Shown in pieces: positions 1-12,560 of a stretch of DNA of 60,000 nucleotides. This stretch comes from Glandiceps talaboti. Lineage: Eukaryota > Hemichordata > Enteropneusta > Spengelidae. Numbering within the stretch: position 1 is the stretch's first letter; each line of letters opens with the position of its first letter. Both the position numbers and the translations under genes were made by a program. The DNA lies in NCBI RefSeq assembly GCF_964340395.1, contig NC_135569.1, positions 15,016,019 through 15,076,018 on the forward strand, given 5' to 3'. Under the pieces are notes generated by a model. That model saw nothing but the letters and a program-made list of their open reading frames with translations. It was not told the DNA's origin and made no database searches.

Positions 1-313
1 ATAAAGCGACAGTTTCCACTATGATGTACAATTCAGAGGCGATGTACAGTTAGAATGCTCTGTTGGGCATGAAAGGCGACTGAATTTAGATCTTATATAC
101 AGAACTTTCGTTTTGTCATCGTTAAGTTTCGGTCTTCCACAATTTTATGTCGCAAACCGCAGTTTCAGTAAAGTTGACGGAAGGTAAGATGTCTGACGGA
201 GAAAAATATTAGGTACAGTTGGCTATCTGCAAACATTAAGACTTCTGTCGTTGTCGATACCTTGTTACAATACTTTGAGCTTCACGCAAACGTGTCTTGT
301 AGTTCAATTACTG

Positions 314-397
<84 letters not shown>

Positions 398-445
398 TGA
401 GAAAGACAGACAGACAGACAGGCATGTATACATACATACACGCAT

Positions 446-490
<45 letters not shown>

Positions 491-661
491 TGTAGCAGGC
501 AGGAATAAAGTATTCTATTGAAAGTGTTTATTAGTGTTTAACGGCTAAAAAATTTAATTTAATTTTTCAAATTTCCCTAACAATATGAAATTATATCGAC
601 AAGCATGGCTACCTGTGTGAAATTGTAGACTTTATGAGTCAGTGAACCCAATGCAATGACA

Positions 662-706
<45 letters not shown>

Positions 707-1496
707 CAGTCTGATAGCCCCTCTGTATATGTATATACATATCATATTCGCATTTATATTCCTCATCGTGACTTTAGGCATATTTTATGCTGTATAAAGC
801 ATATGTGGAACGAGTCTATATTCGGTAATGTTTTGAGCACCTCATATCCATAGCTAATAACAATGCAAAGTACAGTTTGAACAATCAAAATAATATTAAC
901 GTTTGAGGGGTCACTAAGTGTGCACATATCGGCTATATTGAATGAAGTATGCATATGATGAGCAGTGATCGGATACCAAAATCACACAATAATACTAAGT
1001 TAGATAATACAGTTACTCAAAAAGTAAAATGTGACCCTCCCCTGATTCTATCAAATATGATCCTCCCCGAGAACCGATGAAAGGTGACCCTTATTCCCCA
1101 CCCTCCCCTTGTAATTATTAAAGGCTAACCACATTTTCAAACCATATATATATATTGAAATAGTAGCTTGTTCGCAAAATTCAGTTTGTTTCCACATATT
1201 CATTAGCTATTAAAATATGCGAATAGCCAGACATCGGGTGTAAATTGCATATAAATATTTTATCGTATGCATTATATATATATATCCATATATTATTTTC
1301 ATCATACTAAAAACGGCAGTAATCTTCATTCTGACATTTCACTCATACTGTAACCATTATTGTTATCGGCCCATATTTCTTTGAGTGAAAAAAGGAACAA
1401 CTCATTATTGAAATTGCGATAATTTACATGGGATTGATAGCGGACAATGTGTTACTGTTTCTCAGTGAAGAGAAAAATGCTACCTAGCCACCAGCA
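1..1496. other. Upstream flank of gene A: microsatellites and degraded paralogue intron
   Basis: No gene could be supported here. Bases 313-489 are a (ACAG)n array with a short CATA interruption, and 661-706 is (TTG)n. Bases 505-600 resemble intron 1 of gene A (2280-2360) and of gene B (20265-20345), sharing a run with the core TATTGAAAGTGTTTATTAG. This suggests a further decayed paralogue lies to the left. Bases 1020-1500 resemble 15290-15730, 17240-17600 and 17735-18030, which is the duplicated promoter region of this gene family. An open frame from 5 to 186, ending beside a GTAAGA donor-like site, looks protein-like, but I could not assign it. Confidence 0.5.
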
Positions 1497-4400
1497 ATGG
1501 ACCTGGAAAATTTGAAGCTTCATACCAGTGCCTGTTTTACTCTTGCCATTTGCTTCAGTGTATGCTTTCTTAGATGTGACTCTACAATATCACCTGATCC
1601 TGGTAAGTTGAAATCATTAAAAAATGAGTGAGTGAGTGAGGGAGTGAGTGAGTGAGTGAGTGAGTGAGTATTAAGACGGCTATAAATCTTGGAATACTTG
1701 CACCAAAACAGTCTCTCCGTCAAGAAGTTTGAATTGAATTGAATTAAATGAAACAGTGAAAAATGTATCAAGTAAAAGAACTTCACAAGGGAAAGACACG
1801 ACATTAGCAAATATATCCAGTTTTGTGTTTAGAACTCACGTTAACATTAGAGGTTGACGTGAGACAGGTGACCAGAAGTAAATATCAGGTTGATCTCTTT
1901 GGTTACACACATAAATGACAAATAGCAGTATAGCAAAGTGTAAAGACAAACTACGCAGTCGTCATAGAGGTGGAAGTTAATATAGGTATATGGTTAATAC
2001 ATGTCCATATGTAGATTTTACGACCAAGCATACTGCAATTACGAGGGTAATCTACACAAAGTTTAATAGACGGAATTCCGTGTCTGTGTTTTAAATCTAA
2101 AACTTGCTTTCCACTATTGTGTTTCTTTCTATAGTTTATATCGTTGTATGACTTACATTAACTCATTGTAGCTGTCAACCTTTAAATATGTAAACATGTA
2201 CACCTATTTGAAACAAATTAAAATGGTTTCCCGATAGTGTATATTAACAAGCAAACATACCCGACAAATTACTTTGATCTCACTTTCTCAATAGTCTATT
2301 GAAAATGTTTATTAGTGCAGAAAGTCTAGAATATTAATTTTCCCCAACGAAGTGAAATTATCTCTTAAACATACGCAGCAAACTAATCATCAACATTAAC
2401 TATTTAGACACATTTTGTGCGCACTTTTCTCTTGCAATATCCATTTTGAACAAATTAATAATCAAATATTTTAGCAGCGTAAATGTCTGTATTGTGGAGC
2501 GAGAATTTGAATGCGTATACTAGGTGTCCGATCACAATGAGAACAACACATTTTGTATTGTTGATCGTATGGAATAGCGACGTGTTCGTACAAACTTGCT
2601 ACTCTGTCACATCATGGAGTGGCTTATACTTCCATGGTCACATTTATCAATTTGACCTCAAACGTGTGTTGTTTCTGTTTGATTAGAATTATGTCTTGTT
2701 TATTTGAAACAAGGCTTTTGCAACTTTGATCCGTAACATTGGCTATCCACTGAAACATATTATGGTAAATGAATTGAACAATTTTGTAAAAGTAAGCTTA
2801 CTTGGTAAACGACCGCTATAGTGAGCTTTAATTTCGTTAAAAATAATAGGCAAACTGTTTCGTGACCACTCACCTCATTTTCAGACAATCAGAATGTTGA
2901 AGGCCTCACCCCATTTACACCCCAAATTACTTTAGTGCCCCCCCCCCATTTTCTCCTTAGTCTCCTAAATTAAGTTTGTTCCTACCTACCTACCTACCTA
3001 CCTACCTACCAATCTTTATTCGCTGTATTTATTCCAATAATCGTTGTAAAAAAATGTGATGTCAAACAATATTCGTATATTATTTTAGCTCTGGTGACTC
3101 CACAAACCTTTGCTACCTAAACCTCAAGTAATCATACGTCATATCTAATCTATTTCCAGGAACTACATCACAGGGTTGTAATGCACTTAAGTTAGAAAGT
3201 CTGACAACTGATGTAGCTGTGATGACTAGTATGCCTAACCTAACAGCGATGACGATATGTTCATGGGTCAAAGTTGGCGATGGTAGTGGGAGTGATGATA
3301 CACTCGTCTCTTACGCTGTACCAAATGAGGATGATGAAATTCGGTTGCCTGACCTGGATTCGTTAAGGTTCGTTATCAAGAAATTTAGCAAAACTACAAC
3401 ATTAAACTTCGCTGATGGTAACTGGCATAGACTGTGTGTTACATGGGAGTCTGTCGATGGAGGTTGGGCAGTTTATGGCAATGGTACATATAGAACGGGA
3501 GGTACTGGTTTGAGGTCTGGTCAAACCATAACAGGTGGTGGGACTTTGGTTCTAGGACAAGACCAGGCTTCGATGAGAGGAGGATACACCGCAGATCAGG
3601 CTCTCATAGGAACTATAGCTTATCTACAAATTTGGTCTAGAGCTCTTAGTGCTGATGAGATTGCTGCCATTGACTGCTTTACAGCTGGCGACGTCTACAC
3701 GTGGAATGTCAATGACCTTGATATTAAAGGAGATGCTCGACTTGTGTGTAGTGAGATATGTGGTGATGATTGTACTAGTGTTTGCGGTAAGTAAATCGGA
3801 TTTCGTATTCAAAACTTATGAAATTATAATCCATCAATTTATGTAAGACTTTAGTGGTAAAATTGATCAAAGTACAGTAAATGGATATTATCAAGCTTTT
3901 TTCAACCTCCAACTTATATCTAGCCCCTGTTATTATATGGCGTACATGTTTTGTTTGGAAATTGTTCTACCCTCCTCCATCATAATATGTATTCTCCCTT
4001 CTCTTTGGTAGCATTTGATATTTCGGTGATGAAATGCTCTTTGTTTAATTCTAAAATCATCTATCAGATCCAATGATTATTTCAAATGTTAGTCCTATCT
4101 AACGTGAAAATCTTAAAGCTTATAAGGGTTATTTTTATCTTTCTTAAGATAAGACCGACCAAACATTACATTTCTTTGATTATACAAAAAGATAAAATGA
4201 TATTGACGCTCTCTACGGACAGATTAAAAGAAAATTATGACGTCAATAAATGACAACAGAAAAAAAATAAATAGAGTTGCCCTGATATGAAAGTTTGCAA
4301 CTATAACGTGCAGGTCACACAACTAAGTCACTGCCACCACCAACAACATCAGTAAGTACACTAGGTCCTATAATGACGTCACCATTCCCATAAACTACAC

Positions 4401-7400
4401 CAAGGCCAACAATGACGTCATAACCAATGGCAACATTAACTACACTAAGTCTTAAAATGTCACAATCAAGGGTTAGAAGTGGTCACAGTTGATACTTACC
4501 AGTCCTTAGGGCTTATCCTTGTAGTAAATTTAACAGGCAATATCAAATTGATTTTCATTCGGTGTTTACTTACAGAAATGCATGCGATAACACAGTATGA
4601 AAATACTTTCCTAAATTTGTATTCGATATTTCTGTACGTATATATGATAATATATGTCTTGTTTTTAGAATCGATGATGGAAACATGGCAAAATATAAGC
4701 AAAGAAGTACTTTCACAACTGGCGGCTTTAGAACCAAGCAATACTTCGTCTACAGCTGTCTCAAATGAACAGGTATGAACTCAGTTATATGTAACAACAG
4801 TGCGTATTAATCTGATACGGTTTCCATAGTAACATCATCCATACAAACTACTTCATCACACGTGACAAGCGAATTAAAATTTGATATAACCAACAATTTC
4901 GACCAATTATAATTTAATTTTGATACCCTCTCATACCACCGTATAAAAAGATATATGTTCCAAAGATGTAACACGTCATTTCTAGGTCAATACTTCATAT
5001 CCAGAGAAGCTGTAGTGATAGGCTATCGATATTGGCGTCAACAATCAATCAACCAATAAAAACATGCAGTTACAAAATCGTCATTGCAACTTTTATGCAT
5101 ACAGAATAACCTACTACAAGTAACCATTCCTCGCATTAAGGTCTTTGTGTGGGCTAGGACGTCAGGTGAATTTATCAATAAAACTATGTAAATCCACTCA
5201 TACACATTTATATAGATGTATTGGAGTCGGAACTAGCAAAGGGCATACCGTCAATAAGCAGTAACACAGCCACAAACTTTGACCAACTAAGAGTAATTGA
5301 CATTTTGCTGGGTAGTCTGATGCGCCCTCTACGACAACTTCCTGAGTAACACACACATAGCCTATACAACAACCTTAAAGTGTGATCGGTCTCTTTTATC
5401 TATCATGATATCCAATGGCTGAGGGGGGGGGGGGAGGGGGGGGGTTAGGGTTGATATATTAATACAGTATGGCTGATTATTAGTTAAGAGCTTTTTCACA
5501 ACTTGCTAATATTTACAGTGGTTTGCAAAAGTAACGTCCTTCTGCTAATTTTATATAAAATAAATATTATATCTTAACAAATACAAAATTTCATGACATA
5601 TACATTACAGTATTCCTTATATCATCACTGAGGTTTTCAATAGACTTGTGTACAAAATACTCTGAATAAATTATAAGTGCAGTACAACTTTTTTAACAAG
5701 AATTCATGAGAGATTAAAAGTAAGTTACGAGGTCTATTTTATCACCGGTAAAATTAGTATGTAAGATGATGGGAGTTATTAATACACATCTATTTAGTGA
5801 ACCAATAGCCTGATTTGACTTTTCCTTCACTTTTGAACGAATGAATGAAAGGAAATATATTATCCAGAAGATACAATGATGTGTAATTTTGAAATTTTGT
5901 AATTTTCAGCTCAAAGAGAAAATGAATTACTTGTATAATATCACAGAGAATCTCCAAGGATTTAATGTTTCTTTGGAAGAGAGCAAAGAGATAGCTCAAG
6001 GTAAGATTAAAAGAGAACTATTTATTTGATTGAAACATTCCGATTTTAGTTTGCACAGTGTCTTATTTAGTTTGTACTGTGTCTTACCTCTCACAACAAT
6101 ACATACGTGATGAAAAAAATTGTCACATCTCATGTAGTCAGGTAGCTTATTATAACATTTTGATTGTTGAAATCCAATGATAGCAAATGTGTACTATTGT
6201 AAACACCCGGTGCATATTCTAGAAAAAAAAAGTTTTTAGACAAATTGGAATTAAAAAAAATGAATAAATTAGTGCAACTACCTTGCATATGAAATATTAT
6301 TAATGTTCTAGATTATTCATTTAAAACCTTTACTCATTCCTAATTAATTAAAACTAACCATACCTATATCTAAGTCTTGCAATTCCGTTTTCAGTCTTAA
6401 TATGGATATTTTTGTATTTATTTTCATAATCCAAGGTTTGTCAACAGTTTGAACATTATATACTATCACTAATTAACGTTTTTTTGGGGGGATGGTTAAG
6501 ATTGTGGTTAGTAATTTAAATTTTACCATATTTATTTTATACAAAATTACTAAAACTGTTTCGCCAGAAGTACTGCTGAACAAATAACTTCGATTTACAT
6601 CAAGTGTGTAAATGATTCACCATAAACATTACAAAACATAAAATGTTTGAAACATTTTGAATGTTAATGTTTCTGATTATAAATTTGCAAGTTGCTAATC
6701 AAGTAATCTTTCACAGCTGTGGTGTCGATTGTTGATAACGTGATGGATAGTACTCTAACCGTAATGAAGTCATCATCTGATAACGAAACTCTAAGTCCTG
6801 AGAACGCCAGAGATTTAACTCAGAAAACCATGAACATCCTTGAGATGATAGCTGATTTTGTTCTGAACAACATGGAACCTGATAATCGCTCTGTAGTCAT
6901 CAACACTTCAAGTGTCTTGCTGAATATGGAGTATGGGACTGTAGACGGTATGGGAAACAAGAGAGTTGACCTGGGTCATTATAGCGGCTATGAAGTTCCA
7001 TCTGCAGATACCTTATTCCCAGTGCTGGAAAAGGACAGTCATGTACATGCAAAGGTAAAGAAACTCAAATAATTATAGAAATGTCTTTGTACTGACTTAA
7101 CATTGTATACCTCCAGCAAGCCAGGTTGAACACGTTACAACAAGATACTGTGGAATTTATGCCCTGGTCATTTTATATCACTACAATACGCATCTACATC
7201 ATTGGTATTGTAGTGCTTCAAGACGAGTCAAACGAAGAAAATCGCCAATTATGTCTTTTACACCTTTCATAAATTATGCTTACCCAGGTATAATGGTATT
7301 ATTAAGCTTCGTTAAGCTGGACAATGCTTGTGACCTAAGAATTTTACATATCTGGCCGTTTATATCTTGCTTTTGTCGGTAATACTGGGAAAGGGTGATT

Positions 7401-9775
7401 GAAAGCAAACAGAACCGCCGTATCAAACAATTACGTGACGATAGTCCCCACTTTGGGATTCGACAACAGCTAAGAAACGGCGCCCCTAGTGGCCAAATTA
7501 TATAATCATTTTTTCTTGGGGTGGGATGGCGTTGACAACTGGAATGTGACGTACTAAAATCGAGACATACAATATTTACAATTTCCTCTGTAGATTGCCA
7601 ATTGTTTATGTTTTGTTATTCTGAGATCTGACAACCTCTTCCTTGGTAAACAAACAACAATATATGAAGGTAATAAATCATGGGTAAATAAATGGAAGAT
7701 AAATGGAAGATCTAGCCATATTTTACTATAACATCAGATTTAAAGAGATTGACAATGAAGGTTGAGTCTGAAATCAGCGTAACAAAGTGTATTCCTGATT
7801 TATGTATCAATAATAAATAATATTTATGTCAACAAACACAACTAAGGAACTTATTTGTTTTACATTACAGTCTTACAGAATCACTGGTAATCCATTCAGT
7901 GGAAGAGGACAGGAGTTTATCTATGACGTACTCGGTTTGACGTTCACTTTTACCAATGGGACCAAGATAAGTGGTAAGCCTTCTTAGACTACGTTGTAAA
8001 TCTATAAAAAGAAATGCTTATAGGTTTACACGAGTCACTTGAATAATTTGTATTTCAAATGTATGCCACCGAAAAGCTGGCCTCGGCCTTGTTGGTATGA
8101 TCGTTCACTATCAGAGAGATTAATCAGAGCTAATTTCTAGCCTGCCATCAATGTTGAATTTTGAACACAGTAGATTTCAGTAGATTTCTATTGAATACTT
8201 TTCTTGCATTCATTCTAATTTTCTTTGTAACGTATGGGTTAATAAAATTTCAATTCTATTATAATTATTGTTAACATTTCTATACCAACACAGTTCATTT
8301 GTAAACAATATTTTCAATGCTTATAACATCGCATTTTAGGTCATATTGTCGTTAGATCGTTTGAAAATGGATTTAATACATGAAATTTGACTAGGTATGA
8401 CAATTATACATGAAGTTCATGATAATCGGTTTCCTTTCTCTTGCAGTAACTAACACGAAAGATTGTTATTATTGTTAACATTACTATACCTACACAGTTC
8501 AATTTGTGAACAATATTTTCGATGTTTATAAAATTGCGCCATTAAGTCATATTCTCGTTAGATTATCATATACCATAGAAAGGGCTTGGGGAAATGAAAT
8601 CTGACCAAGTGAGACAATTATACATGAAGTTCCTGATAATCGGTTTCCTTGCTTTTCCAGTAACTGACACGAAGGAAGATATTGGAGTGTGGTTAGGAAG
8701 ACAATCGCCTAGAGGTTATCTCGGTGAAAATGTAATGTCGACTATCGCTGATGATTGGAAGAATTATACCTGGAGTGGACGGGTAAATGTAATAAATATT
8801 TTGATAACAGTACACTATAGTGGTAGTATTAATATCCAATTCTCCATGACATGTATACCGTTAATAAGATGACATTTTTGTACCTTGTTCAAACCAAGCT
8901 GAACACGTTCGAGGAAATAGTTTACTGTTCAAAACGAAGACAATGTGCGACTACGTCATAGACCGATTGGACGATGCTCAAAATATATATCGTCAAAATA
9001 GCTACTTTCTCTGAGAACAAAGGCAAGGCTGGTTTCATCTAATAGCTGCACCTCTCTATACTTGAAGGACCCATACATTTTTCACTAATTCTACGTCTAA
9101 AATAGCATTAACAAATTTGAAATTCGGGCAGAAAAGACCTTTTATACACCACGGTGAGGCATTCTGGGACAGACAAGACGAGTGTTTCACACTTCTTGAA
9201 ACAATAACTTGAGCAAAAATTGCTTAGTTAAGGATACATTTCTTGCTTTGTTTGTTTCATTCCAATGTACAGAGGGACCCTTAATTCTGTGATAGATTAG
9301 CGAATTTTGTGAAGTTTATTTTAGAAAGGTCGTTCAGTGAAGGTTTGATTGCAATGTCTGTTCTAGGTATGTAGAACTAAAGCAATGCAGCTATATACCA
9401 TCCTCTACTTTGTTCCCCTTTAACGTCTATGCTTATATTGTATTATGTTTCAGGTCTCACAACCATTTGCTGCTCTACAACTTACTCTTGTTGGCACAGC
9501 ACACATTCTGGCAAACACAACTGTTAAGGTGTACTACGAGAACACCCGTAGAAACACCAGTGAGTGGATATACACATCGAGTGTTAAGATAAATGGTACA
9601 TCATTCGATGTATTCGTCCCAGAACGCGAAATCTGGTATAACGGTAACTATACATTTAACTTTGACATGCCAGCAGGTGAGTAACATTAAAAAGGGATTA
9701 TTTGTTTGTTGTTTGTTTGTTTGTTTGTTTGTTTGTTTGTTTGTTTGTTTGTTTGTTTGTTTGTTTGTTTGTTTG

Positions 9776-9809
<34 letters not shown>

Positions 9810-10067
9810 TGTATGTATGTATGTATGTATGTATGTATGTTTTGTGTATGCTTGTCTCTTTATTTATTTATCTGTTTGTTTTATTTGTTTATTTGTAATG
9901 TACATGATATAATGGACAAAGACTCATCTTGTTGATAATTTTGCTGACCGTTGTAATTTACGAGTTAAACGAAACAGTGATGTGTTAATATAGTTGTACA
10001 CTTAGTACTTACTCATGCACTTACATGCAGATCAGACACGCACACACACAGAGAGACAGACAGACAT

Positions 10068-10128
<61 letters not shown>

Positions 10129-11274
10129 AACAAACACATTCATACATACATAAATACACACATACACATACATACATACATACATACATACATACATACA
10201 TACACACATACACACATACACACATACATACATACATACATACATACATACATACATACATACATACATACATACATACGTACATACATACATACATACA
10301 TACATACATACATACATACATACATACATACATACATACATACACATTCAGGTACATCATCGATTTTTATTTTATTTTATTTATTTTTTTGTAAATTGGG
10401 GTGGGGTCTGGGGGATTGTGGGAATTTTATTCCAGGGATTTTAGTATTTGTACTCATGAAATTGTTCGGGAATTCCTGTCTTATATTTGAATGAAATGAA
10501 CAACAGTTATGCATGAACAGCTAGTATTAAAATTGATATCAACATAAATGCTCCATTAAAATTAACAGCTATATCGGTAATGAAGAGAAGACTATTGAAA
10601 GAACCTATACATAACATTACATTACATTACATTAGTAGTTATTCGGTTTATAAATCAATTCATTTACAATTGACAAGCAATATTTCATCATTGCAGATAT
10701 TCAGACCAACTTTACTGTGGGTATGGCTCAGCACAGATGTGACTATTGGAGTGATGATGAAGGACGATGGAGACAACATGTATGCCAGGTAAGATAACAT
10801 AAATCATTATGTATAATTGAATGCACAAATAACTCTCTTTTTAATTAAGGAAACCTGGAAATCAATCACGGAATGAAAAATCAGACCATGACTTATTTGA
10901 ATATTTATATTTCAGTTTTACAGGATTTAACTGAAAAAATGAAAATGTAAATCATGCTCATTTTTTTACTTATTTAAAATGTACATAGTATAGAAATATG
11001 TCATGCAAAAATTCTGATCAAACTGTCAACTTGTCATTGTTGGCGATTTCACAGATCGGGCTATCATTTACAATTTGTAGCATATATGTAGCACCAACCA
11101 TGACTGTTGTTTTTATTTTTCACCTCCTAATGAAATATCATTTAAAGTGTATGTCTCTATGATTAGTACTATATTCTGAGACTTTCAAATAGGAAATTGT
11201 TTTGTTTTACCTCGCAGGTATCTCCAAGATCTCACGATAATGCCACTCTGTGTCTGTGTAATCGTCTGACTTAA
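1497..11274 (+). CDS. Gene A: secreted pentraxin-GAIN-GPS protein, ten exons, 620 aa
   Basis: Exons are 1497-1602, 3160-3786, 4669-4772, 5910-6000, 6717-7054, 7871-7973, 8661-8782, 9454-9676, 10697-10788 and 11218-11274. All junctions are GT..AG and the phases join to 1863 nt without a stop. Residues 1-30 are a signal peptide with a hydrophobic core near 13-24. Residues 41-244, all on exon 2, form a pentraxin/LamG domain: NWHRLCVTW, GGGTLVLGQDQ, then LIGTIAYLQIWSRALSADEI. Residues 245-571 look like a polycystin-1-type GAIN region, helical at first and then beta-rich (NGTKIS, EDIGVWLGR). Residues 586-620 form a GPS motif with C586, W589, W596, C601, C614 and C616. The protein ends N-R-L-T-stop, so no transmembrane part is encoded and it should be secreted. 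The usual His two residues before the GPS cleavage bond is Arg, so self-cleavage is doubtful. The exact paralogue is gene B. No clear nearby poly(A) signal was seen. Function is unknown; binding of a ligand by the pentraxin is inference. Confidence 0.85.
1603..3159 (+). other. Gene A intron 1 with repeats
   Basis: The intron holds a (GAGT)n microsatellite at 1626-1669 and a (CTAC)n run at 2981-3010. Bases about 1820-2589 are collinear with 19780-20594 of gene B intron 1. Similarity stops abruptly after the shared run CACGTGTTCGTA or its near match (about 2589 and 20594), which marks the left edge of the exon-2 exchange. The 67-aa open frame at 2483-2686 lies in this conserved intron and shows no protein signature. 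Confidence 0.6.
3160..3786 (+). other. Gene A exon 2: single-exon pentraxin module, phase 1-1
   Basis: This 627-nt exon starts after TATTTCCAG and ends before GTAAGT, with phase 1 at both ends, so it can be gained or lost without a frameshift. It carries one whole pentraxin domain: the CSWVKVGDG strand, the H-x-x-C-x-T-W motif in NWHRLCVTW, and the GxLVLGQDQ calcium-loop region. Six cysteines cluster at the C-terminal end (DCFTAGD ... CSEICGDDCTSVC), beyond the usual domain, and may form a small linker knot. Gene B has no pentraxin at the matching place. Confidence 0.85.
4340..4575 (+). repeat. CRE-palindrome minisatellite and decayed reverse-transcriptase scrap, intron 2 of gene A
   Basis: Bases 4340-4440 are an imperfect repeat carrying TGACGTCA at 4374-4381 and 4413-4420, within repeats of the type CTAGGTCCTATAATGACG. 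Bases 4460-4575 translate to a decayed fragment, VDTYQSLGLILVVNL. It matches the better preserved copy in gene B intron 2 (25727-25880, DTYQYSGLVLDGRLKWQ), which resembles the region after the YADD motif in LINE reverse transcriptases. Its presence in both introns shows that it predates the gene duplication. Confidence 0.55.
8262..8690 (+). repeat. Tandem duplication around the gene A exon 7 acceptor, with a decoy splice site
   Basis: Two units of about 200 bp lie in tandem: 8262-8463 and 8465-8690. The second contains the functional acceptor (TTTTCCAG before 8661). The first contains a copy of the same acceptor (CTCTTGCAG followed by TAACTAACACGAAAG, about 8437-8462), in which only the first 15 nt of the exon survive. 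Using the decoy would reach a stop about ten codons later. Gene B has a single unit here, so the duplication is specific to gene A. Confidence 0.75.
9700..10360 (+). repeat. Microsatellite-rich intron 8 of gene A
   Basis: Bases 9700-9776 are (TTTG)n and 9777-9840 are (TATG)n. Bases 10028-10125 are (AC)n then (ACAG)n, and 10140-10346 are a long (CATA)n array with interruptions. The long open frames across this stretch are translations of these repeats and are not genes. Gene B has the second array (33886-34077) but not the first. Confidence 0.9.
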
Positions 11275-11385
11275 ATGACATAATATCACATGATGATATT
11301 AGTTCCATGATAATGATAAGAAAGAAGAAACGGTTGAACATCAGCATCTTATTGGAGGTAGTTGACACCAAAACGACAGACAGGC

Positions 11386-11418
<33 letters not shown>

Positions 11419-11456
11419 TACAGACACATACACACAAACATACATACATACATACA

Positions 11457-11490
<34 letters not shown>

Positions 11491-11640
11491 CACACACACA
11501 CACACACACATAGGTACACAAAGGCGCATGCATGCATGCATTCATACATACCATTACATTATCATATCACTTAAACCTATCTACCTACCTACCTACCTAA
11601 CTACATTGATAATTACACATTATGCACTACGGACAATGTG
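11275..11640 (+). repeat. Microsatellites just downstream of gene A
   Basis: Bases 11370-11515 are a compound (ACAG)n-(CATA)n-(AC)n array, and 11575-11600 is a (CTAC)n run. The equivalent place after gene B (35020-35290) holds (ACAG)n and a longer (CTAC/CTAT)n array, so the repeat seeds predate the duplication and then evolved independently. Confidence 0.85.
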
Positions 11641-12560
11641 TATTTACAGAGAAGACTGCAGTTTATAAAATATCTGTCACCCTAGAGTATTGAGTGCAGA
11701 ATTTAAACCTGACATGACTTGCGTTACTGAGTATACTGTTTATCATCAATCATTAAATGTTTATTATCACAATTGTATGATAGATACATAACATTATCAA
11801 GTTGGATAACATCTTGGTAACAGGCTGACAACACAATGTTATTATGAGTATGTTATTTTGATTAATTGTAGACTAGTATTTTAAAGTGTGAACTTGACAT
11901 TTAAATGAATAACTTCAAAGAATATCACATTTGTTATATTATTGTATTACATAGAAGTGTTTCTCAACATATTTTACACCTGTTTGACAATATTATTGCA
12001 TATGCTGATGTTACATTATGTTATATTATTTTATTACATTAATAGTTTATAAATGTATGGATCTGTTCCAGTGAAAGTATTACAATACATATATTGTCAA
12101 TTCAAGGTTCTAATATATAAGATCTTGAATGATGTAATTTGAATAGTTGTAATGTGTGTAAATAAGGGGAGTTAGCCTAGAGTATTGGATGCACAGTGTT
12201 AATAGCTGACAATTCTGGAGAAGCATTAAAGCCAGACATGACTTGTGTTACTGAGTATACTGTTTATCATCAAACTGTTTAAAAAATGTTTATGATGAAG
12301 CCATAACTGAATAACAGTATGTTAACAGACTGACAACACAATGTCATTATGAGTGTGTTATTTTGATTAATTGTAGACTACTATTATGAAATGTGAAAAT
12401 ACTCTATTGTATATTCTGTTGTTATATTACATTGTTATTACATTAATATTTCATAACTATTTGGATTCAAAGTATTAATAGCTGACAGGTCTGGTGCAGA
12501 ATTAAGGCCTGGCATGACTTGTACTACAGATTATACTGTTTATCATCAAAGCGAAATCAA
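11640..12560 (+). repeat. Satellite-like array downstream of gene A
   Basis: At least two and a half diverged units of roughly 290-500 bp share the signatures GTATTGAGTGCAGAAT, TTACTGAGTATACTG, TGTTATTTTGATTAATTG and AGTATTTTAAAGTGTGAA. The same family forms a longer array after gene B (35330-36560), and an isolated copy lies at about 54585-54700. No open reading frame was seen. Confidence 0.75.

Noticed and set aside
1-300. A protein-looking frame at the left edge followed by a GTAAGA donor
   Set aside because: It cannot be linked to any recognisable family or neighbouring exon within the window, so it is mentioned but not called.
3219-3794. A stand-alone 191-aa gene
   Set aside because: The frame begins inside the pentraxin domain and is better explained as exon 2 of the ten-exon gene A, with splice sites and phases that fit.
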